The notes below the pieces were generated by a model. The model did not search any database. It was not told the origin of the DNA and saw only the letters and a program-made list of their open reading frames with translations. From NCBI GenBank assembly GCA_900618425.1, contig UZAN01045297.1, forward strand, positions 2,830 to 14,326: DNA of 11,497 nucleotides, written 5' to 3'. Positions 7,301-11,497 of the stretch are shown here, one piece after another (positions within the stretch are counted from its first letter, which is position 1; every line of letters begins with the position of its first letter). The stretch comes from Echinostoma caproni (taxonomy: Eukaryota > Platyhelminthes > Trematoda > Plagiorchiida > Echinostomatidae). The position numbers were made by a program, and so were the translations under genes.

Positions 7301-10057
7301 TTATCCTAATCGTAGATTAACTTGTGTCATAATAATAAAAGATGAGACAGTAGATTTGTCGTGCACATGCACGAGTTCACTAGTATCCGGAACATACTTA
7401 TGTCGTCATTTGGAATATAAACTGAAAGCGAATCAAACAATAAAAGGTTGGCGGCTGTCTAAAGTGGTCATTTGAAGGTACGGTAGTCAGCTTCGTTATC
7501 ATCCCGTTCAATACTACACCTAACCGGGTGAAGCCTTATCTAGTTCGTCAATGCATGTACCACGGATTGGGTTATCGGTTTCTCTAAGTGAACCACGGGT
7601 TCTCGTAACTATGGGATTTATTACTTCTGCTATTCATCAAACAACGATGACCAAAAAGAAATGGAAATCGCGGAGAAGAATACGGTGTGCACATACCTCC
7701 TCCAGTTNGCTCGAATGCGTCCACGGAATGCGGTCAGTTCGTCGTTGAACGCCTTTTGGTACTCCGGTTCTGGATTCATGAATCTATTAATGAAGTATAT
7801 AGTACGTTGTCACTATGCTGGCGATCATCGCACATAATGTCAAAGTGACACCATCGTTCGAAGTCTAATCCGTTGTATGGGGCACTTACTCTGCCTAATA
7901 TCTCGAGGTAGTTTTCTACATCCAGTCTCCATGATATTTGCAGATTTCCAGTGTAGTGTAGCAACAACCAACAGAATAAGGCAGATTACATCTGGTCAAC
8001 GCTTAGTAGGCAGCAAAATTTACGCAGGGAAGAAGTCCGAAATAAATTACCTATTATCAGCTTGTGGGCACGGGACTTAATTCAGTGTCACTGAGGTGTT
8101 ATGGACCCCTAAAAAGTAGGCGGTTCGAGCACTGTCAATGCCACCCAACTTTGGTGGAGGGCAGCTTTGCTGCTCAATACCACGACTATATTAGCGAGAT
8201 CGTATGTGATTCTCCAATCCAAATCCCAGGGTCTAGGTTGCTGATTGTCAGGAATGAAGAGTATGTCTTTGGGGTTTGCCACTTCTGTTGTTCGTCACAC
8301 AATGACAATAAAAAACTATATATATATATATATATCATTAATCTTTACAGATATGGCGCCAAATCATCCCACTTGAGCCAAACTAATCAAACGGTCACGG
8401 TCCGAAATCACAAGAATTTGCATTTTCCACGCGTTCATTCCAGTTCTTACAGTCACAAACAGGTAATGACCGTAGTATGTCACAGTAAATGCGTCACGTC
8501 AGTTACGATAGAAAGTCGAGTCGAAATCCAAGGTGTTTCGAGTCAACGGAAGCTGCTTCAAAATTGCTTGCATCCTACTCCGCTTCCGTAAAAGTATAGT
8601 CACTGATCAAGGGTGTGGTCTCATTCTTTGCGATGTCGTGTTGATAACATTAAGCGCGACAGGATTGCCATGAGAACCTCAAAACATCTCTAGATTGATA
8701 GACCGAATGAGAGAGAGAATGGTCAGATGCAGTAAATCGCGGTTCGAATATATCACTTATACCACAATCGCGTACTCAGTGGTTTTGATTTGGTTTAGAT
8801 CATCGATCAAGGAAGGGGCTCTAGGGGTAGGGTTGCTGCCGCAAGCAGTGTTGTGAGGTGAAATACGAAGTTGAATAGGAAACACAATAAACAATATTCT
8901 CGAATTTACTCAAGTCAAGTGCAATGGCATTGGGACAATCAAGTCAGTTGATAGAATTACTAGAGGAGCATTAAACTTGCGACTGATTACTAGAGGAGGA
9001 GGGAAAAACAGAGACTCACTTGGCAAAGAACGGTCGAATACAACTACGCGGATCACATTTGAGAGATTTGGCCAATTCGAGCATGAATTGCATCACAATA
9101 CACTGATGGGACACGTGATTCATTAGATCGAATTTCTAAAACGAACGAAATAAAAGCAAAAGACAGTAAATTGATTTTTCTTTAAGGCCAAAATAAGAAT
9201 ACGGGATTACCTAGTTTAATGGAAGCGAAACATGCAGCGTTGATCAAACGCTATCAGTTGGATGACACAATGTGGTGAGCAGTCGAGCGACCCCATGTGC
9301 CGAATCTAATTAGTCTTTATCGCATTTTAACTGAAAAGAGTGCTACACAGTGTGACAGATATGACGTATGTGTGAGTGGCCGTACGAATAAGGGGTGGAT
9401 CCCAGAAATTTAAAATTATGAAACGCAGCAAGGCAGCGCTGTATTCTTAATGATCAAGTCAATAAAAATAAGTCGTTTTACTTTCAGGAAGGTGGCCACG
9501 GCCATAAAACAAACTACCCGGGAAGATTCAGAGATGGGGAATATGGGCAGCGGATAGAAACCGGGACTTCCGGGTCACTATTTTGGCCACTACCACCCTG
9601 TTGAAGGACAGCACAACTGTCTAACACCTTAATAAGCTCCAGTGTATGTGAAGAATCCCATAGCCGCTTTTGCCGTGATGCGCAAATTCTATATTATTTC
9701 CTTAAAATTGATCAGAAAAAACACCCAGATTGTGCATAACAGTGTACAAAACACAACAAGTAAGTAATACGGAGATCAAATTAGGATCGCATGGTGATAG
9801 ACGTGCAATAAACTCGCCTCTTCCATTGCTAAATCAATACACCACAGGACCAGTTGATTTGCTGTCTCATCGCAGACCAAGAACGGATGTTCGATTAGGA
9901 AGTTTTGTGAATCGATCGGTTTCTGGAACATGCCAAACTTTCGGATATCTTTGTTGTGTTTTTTCACAAATTCCTTTAATCGGTTGATGGCAGCTTCCTC
10001 GGATTCTTCGGTGTCCGGTTGAGGTTCTTCGTGTTTCAGTGCGGCTGAATTGATGAT
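4172..10057 (-). CDS. CDC37: Hsp90 co-chaperone Cdc37, 3' part of the gene, five visible exons (spliced)
   Basis: Cdc37 bridges protein kinases to Hsp90 in the cytosol. The five exons join in the order 10057-9818, 9135-9020, 7783-7697, 6524-6456, 4396-4172. Their translation follows the animal Cdc37 family from the start of the middle domain to the C-terminus. Landmarks include HNKDIRKFGM, HPFLVCDETANQLVLWCIDL, SHQCIVMQFMLELAKSLK, RLGPGGLDPVEVFESLP and YHMKRCVDSGLWV. About 245 residues are visible, against about 380 for the human protein. The missing N-terminal third, which binds kinases, must lie beyond the right edge. The three other introns have GT-AG ends, and the first visible one is GC-AG. 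About 12 residues expected between exons 3 and 4 were not found. Apart from one N there is no disabling change, so the gene is probably functional. Confidence 0.95.
4823..4842. repeat. Perfect 8-bp hairpin
   Basis: TCGTACTC and GAGTACGA pair perfectly across a GTCG loop. A weaker hairpin (CTCTC/GAGAG with an AAAA loop) follows at 4890-4903. Both are intronic to CDC37. No function is evident. Confidence 0.6.
5378..5461 (+). repeat. 21-bp tandem repeat, four imperfect units
   Basis: Units begin at 5378, 5399, 5420 and 5441. The first three share the pattern TTTAGC(T/C)A(A/C)(A/G)A(A/C)CCGNA(A/G)TCC. The fourth keeps ATTAGCC and then diverges. It is a small intronic minisatellite of CDC37. A single related unit lies at 1526-1546. 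Confidence 0.85.
5672..5717 (+). repeat. Left arm of a 46-bp inverted repeat
   Basis: The arm begins CAGCCTCAGTGTTTCTG and ends in the 14-base palindrome TACTCCTAGGAGTA followed by AAA. It is the reverse complement of 6109-6154 at 45 of 46 positions (A/G difference at 5693). Weaker complementarity continues inward (CTCAAAC 5731-5737 with GTTTGAG 6089-6095, TGCATT 5750-5755 with AATGCA 6071-6076). It also seems to continue outward for some tens of bases. Confidence 0.93.
6109..6154 (-). repeat. Right arm of a 46-bp inverted repeat
   Basis: Reverse complement of the left arm with one mismatch. The arms enclose 391 bp without a recognisable gene. No clear target-site duplication flanks the pair: the bases directly outside are TAA on the left and AAG on the right. 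The pair may be the termini of a MITE or foldback element, or a local inverted duplication. Confidence 0.93.
6456..6524 (-). CDS. CDC37: CDC37 exon encoding the RLGPGGLDPVEV segment
   Basis: The exon is 69 bp, 23 codons, phase 0 at both ends. The acceptor lies after a long pyrimidine tract ending in CAG (6527-6525) and the donor is GTAAGT. The translation EEREKRLGPGGLDPVEVFES followed by LPP is one of the best-conserved blocks of animal Cdc37, at the end of the middle domain. The phase-0 start does not fit the phase of the previous exon as sequenced. Confidence 0.95.
6525..7696 (-). other. CDC37: CDC37 intron between exons 3 and 4 (1,172 bp as drawn)
   Basis: The donor is GTATGT (7696-7691). 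The acceptor is CAG (6527-6525), preceded by a tract rich in CT on the transcribed strand (GA-rich on the plus strand, about 6545-6600). Joining the two exons directly leaves them out of phase and omits about 12 residues of the family. A small unseen exon may therefore split this intron. It contains a SWIM fragment in antisense orientation, a G-rich tract at 6938-6949 and N bases at 6954 and 7286. Confidence 0.7.
7104..7475 (+). pseudogene. SWIM zinc-finger fragment, MULE-transposase/ZSWIM-like, degenerate
   Basis: One frame runs from 7104 to a stop at 7473-7475 with a single internal TGA at 7209-7211. After the TGA it reads CTDFACEVTLHQL, then LTCVIIIKDETVDLSCTC, ten residues, and CRHL. The cysteines and histidine at 7362, 7368, 7401 and 7407 form CxC-x10-CxH, the SWIM zinc-binding pattern. 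A preceding helical block of the type xTDFAxEL and a beta-rich KDxTVDxSC lead-in also occur in MULE-related transposases and in ZSWIM proteins. No DDE catalytic domain is visible upstream. It lies in a CDC37 intron, antisense to the gene, and has an N in codon 7284-7286. I cannot say whether the source was a transposon or a host ZSWIM gene. Confidence 0.62.
7697..7783 (-). CDS. CDC37: CDC37 exon encoding the FNDEL region
   Basis: The exon is 87 bp. The acceptor is AG (7785-7784), with a weak pyrimidine tract, and the donor is GTATGT. Its first A completes the AA left by the preceding exon to give Lys, followed by FMNPEPEYQKAFNDELTAFR, matching the family at full length. The last codons read GRIRA then NWR, with an N at 7708 inside the Ala codon. 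The family usually has an RAKL-like segment here, so the ending is suspect. As sequenced the exon ends in phase 2. Confidence 0.9.
7784..9019 (-). other. CDC37: CDC37 intron between exons 2 and 3 (1,236 bp, GT-AG)
   Basis: The donor is GTGAGT (9019-9014) and the acceptor is AG (7785-7784). The intron contains a TA microsatellite at 8317-8335 and a direct repeat of ATTACTAGAGGAG near 8957 and 8988. A plus-strand open frame at 8064-8591 runs across the TA tract and shows no known domain, so I do not call it a gene. Confidence 0.85.
8317..8335. repeat. TA dinucleotide microsatellite
   Basis: About nine uninterrupted TA units within a CDC37 intron. Confidence 0.9.
9020..9135 (-). CDS. CDC37: CDC37 exon encoding the KFDLM-SHQ-MLELAKSL helices
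   Basis: The exon is 116 bp, 38 codons plus two bases. The acceptor is TTTTAG ending at 9136, phase 0, and the donor is GTGAGT after AA. The translation KFDLMNHVSHQCIVM, QFMLELAKSLK and PRSCIRPFFA matches the middle-domain helices that contact the Hsp90 N-terminal domain. Relative to human numbering, Lys202 and Leu205 are kept, while Ala204 is Asp and Gln208 is His. Confidence 0.95.
9136..9817 (-). other. CDC37: CDC37 intron with a GC donor (682 bp, GC-AG)
   Basis: The exon ends GAA GAG and the intron begins GCGAGT (9817-9812), matching the GC-donor consensus GC(A/G)AGT. The acceptor is TTTTAG. Joining here gives MEE|KFDLM, exactly colinear with the family. The nearest GT (GTTTAT, three bases on) would add extra bases and break the phase. 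No gene or mobile element is recognisable inside. Confidence 0.87.
9818..10057 (-). CDS. CDC37: CDC37 exon encoding the start of the Hsp90-binding middle domain
   Basis: The exon is 240 bp, 80 codons, phase 0 at both ends. The acceptor is TTTATCAG (CAG at 10060-10058). The translation opens with IINSAALKHEEPQPDTEESE, an acidic linker. It continues with INRLKEFVKKHNKDIRKFGM and DSQNFLIEHPFLVCDETANQ, and then LVLWCIDLAMEE. The family's Hsp90-contacting Met164 is kept in FGM, but the following Arg166-Arg167 are Gln-Lys. The open frame continues to 10120 beyond the acceptor without family similarity. The preceding exon is not in the window. Confidence 0.95.
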
Positions 10058-10289
10058 CTGATAAACCAAAACAGATTCAATATTCCAGTACCAAACAAGC
10101 GAAACAAGCACGATTGGCATTTGTATTTGTATAACTTCTGCAAGCTGAGATATGCTTACATTTCAGTTAAAAATTGTACACTGGTCGTCACACCGGAGAG
10201 AATACGGAAGTATAGACAAATCCAACAGAGTGCTGTGTAAAACAAAATGTCTCCGAAGTTTTATTTATTCATTTAAAGATGGACGTAAT
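10058..10289. other. CDC37: Upstream intron of CDC37, no recognised feature
   Basis: Intronic sequence directly before the first visible exon. A search by eye for the conserved N-terminal Cdc37 motifs (acidic DDED-HPNIDT region and the MPWNVDT-like segment) found nothing from here to the right edge. The intron is therefore at least 1.4 kb. Confidence 0.6.
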
Positions 10290-10785
10290 TCATTTAGAAC
10301 GCGTTTCTTGTTGGCCAAGATTCGAGCCAGATATGGTACAGGAGTTTTTATAAATGTTTATTCTAGAGGGTAGATACCGATAAGAGCAAAGAGTGATCGA
10401 GTGGGAGTGACAAGAAGATAAGTCAAGATGCCAAGGATGGGAGGGGTCCTTTAGAATCTTATTGGCAAAGGTCACACAAGCCTTCATATAACCATTTACA
10501 AGTTTTGTGATGAATGACACGGCAGGAATTATTATCAATAATCGATGACGGATAGATAGTTTTAAAGTCTTGTTTCAATAGACCGGGAAACACTGCAGGG
10601 AAGCAGTGAAGTAAAATAGGGAGAACGCATTGTTTAACAAAAGAGAACAAAACTTGTTGGGGAGTGCGAAACTGTCTGAGCTTTCGGAGCTGAAAGGAGA
10701 GGAGCCGAGGTTTTCCCATACAGTTCTGAATGTTTTTCGACCACCAAAGACCATCATGGAGAGTAGCACCCAGATATTTAGCAAT
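10290..10785 (-). mobile_element. Non-LTR retrotransposon reverse transcriptase, C-terminal fragment
   Basis: The minus-strand frame from 10785 reads AKYLGATLHDGLWW, RLLSFQLRKLRQF, FVKQCVLPILLHCFPAVFPG and LLKQDFKT. This is the usual end of a non-LTR reverse transcriptase (xKYLGV, LRKL, VLPxLLYCxPxxFPGL), followed by its C-terminal tail. A frameshift near 10470-10500 moves the match to the next frame, with CVTFANKILKDPSHPWHL, CHSHS, YLPSRINIYKNS. A TGA at 10788-10786 precedes the block, and upstream similarity is not clear. It is a 5'-truncated, frameshifted dead copy in the upstream intron of CDC37, in the same orientation. I cannot fix the clade; a CR1- or Jockey-type is possible. Confidence 0.82.
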
Positions 10786-11092
10786 TCACTCAAGTATGAA
10801 CTTCATGATCGTCATAAACTGGTTCGACCCCTATTGATTTTAAAATATTTCGGACAAGAAACTGACAGAAACATGTCAAATTCCGAAATAATCCCATTGT
10901 AACATCAGAACACAAGTCCGAAGGCGAACAATTGTTTTCGAATGATTCATAATCGTGCCTGTACATATCATATAAGGGTTTGTTGTTAGTGGGGACACAT
11001 TTTCACGCTGGGTCAAAAGGGTCATTTGGGATGAGGAGAGGAGAGAGGTAAGCTCTATGTGTCTGTGTTCGGGTGAGACTGATTGTGATTNG
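10786..11092. other. Spacer between two retroelement fragments
   Basis: The left part may be older RT sequence of the neighbouring non-LTR copy, broken by several stops. The right part (about 11003-11092) follows the LPWP end of the right PLE copy and is probably its 3' untranslated end. An N lies at 11091. Confidence 0.45.
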
Positions 11093-11497
11093 GGGCCAGG
11101 GTAAGTGGAGAGCTTGAACCAGTCGCTTTTGTGCACATAGTTCTGGTGCGAATAGGCGAATGCCTATCGCCTCAGCGGTGGCTAGTGTATGTAAGCGCAC
11201 TGCTTTGGAGGGGTTGAGGGGCACATGATAGATTACGTTGAAAGTCGATTCCGGTCTAATTTGATGGCCTGTATCTACTAGATGACCAAGAATGGCATTC
11301 CTATGCTTCCTGTTCCTCCTTGTTTTAACCAACGTGGGCAGTGCTCCTTCATCCGTTGGGATAGCTGCCTCGCCGTGCGGCCAATGTACGTTGCAGTACA
11401 AACGCACCGGAAAGAGTAGATAACCATGGAAGTGGACAGCGTAGGCAGTCTATCTTTGTGGCTAGTTCTGATGATGGGCGAGCCTGTGAACACACAC
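11093..11497 (-). mobile_element. Penelope-like retroelement, 3' fragment with GIY-YIG domain, cut by the window edge
   Basis: From the right edge leftward, the frame at 11493 reads KDRLPTLSTSM, IYSFRCVC, TYIGRTARQLSQRMKEH and CPRWLKQG. This is the GIY-YIG core with YIG (11388-11380) and the following Arg intact. A frameshift between about 11330 and 11300 moves the match to the frame carrying HRNAILGHLVDTGHQI, STFNVIYHVP, RLHTLATAEAIGIRL and PELCAQKRLVQALHLPWP, the standard end of trematode-style PLEs (about 11093). It differs clearly from the left copy (YIG intact here, YMS there), so the two probably come from different subfamilies. The RT lies beyond the window. Confidence 0.9.

Noticed and set aside
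8064..8591. The longest open frame on either strand, 175 codons, plus strand
   Set aside because: It runs through a TA microsatellite that encodes alternating Tyr-Ile, has no domain, and lies within a CDC37 intron. It is chance open sequence or repeat.
10152..10902. Plus-strand open frames at 10152-10373 and 10630-10902
   Set aside because: The second is antisense to the well-supported RT fragment on the minus strand. The first has no recognisable features.

Overview
The window looks like eukaryotic, intron-rich nuclear DNA from a repeat-laden flatworm genome, most likely a digenean trematode. That guess rests on the style of the Penelope-like and RTE-like retroelement remnants and is an inference, not a proven identification. 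Isolated single N bases (6954, 7286, 7708, 11091) suggest a draft assembly.

The only host gene I can support is the 3' part of CDC37, the Hsp90 co-chaperone that loads protein kinases. It lies on the minus strand. Five exons are recognisable: 10057-9818, 9135-9020, 7783-7697, 6524-6456 and 4396-4172, the last ending in TGA. They encode about 245 residues, covering the Hsp90-binding middle domain and the C-terminal domain. The N-terminal, kinase-binding exons are not visible and must lie beyond the right edge. The first visible intron uses a GC donor instead of GT. A short stretch of about 12 residues expected between the third and fourth visible exons was not found, and an N base lies inside the third exon.

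Everything else recognisable is decayed mobile DNA. From left to right: (1) about 740-1500, minus strand, the 3' end of a Penelope-like element (end of RT, linker, GIY-YIG domain) with frameshifts, an in-frame TAG and a TG microsatellite inside the coding part; (2) about 1850-3010, plus strand, an RTE-like non-LTR element keeping the endonuclease, a linker and the C-terminus but lacking most of the RT, with many stops and shifts; (3) inside the last CDC37 intron, a 21-bp minisatellite (5378-5461) and a striking inverted repeat (5672-5717 against 6109-6154, 45 of 46 bases complementary) that could be a foldback/MITE element; (4) inside the exon 3-4 intron, antisense to CDC37, a SWIM zinc-finger fragment (7104-7475) resembling the C-terminal part of MULE-like transposases or ZSWIM proteins; (5) in the intron or flank upstream of the first visible exon, a non-LTR reverse transcriptase C-terminal fragment (10290-10785, minus) and a second, different Penelope-like element 3' end (11093-11497, minus) running off the window.

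Layout: 1-4171 is the downstream flank of CDC37 with two dead retroelements whose 5' sides face each other; 4172-10057 is the gene; 10058-11497 is its upstream intron or flank. I saw no RNA gene, CRISPR array or bacterial-style operon, and no new multi-gene system. The most unusual signals are the inverted repeat, the GC-AG intron, the SWIM fragment and the missing CDC37 segment.
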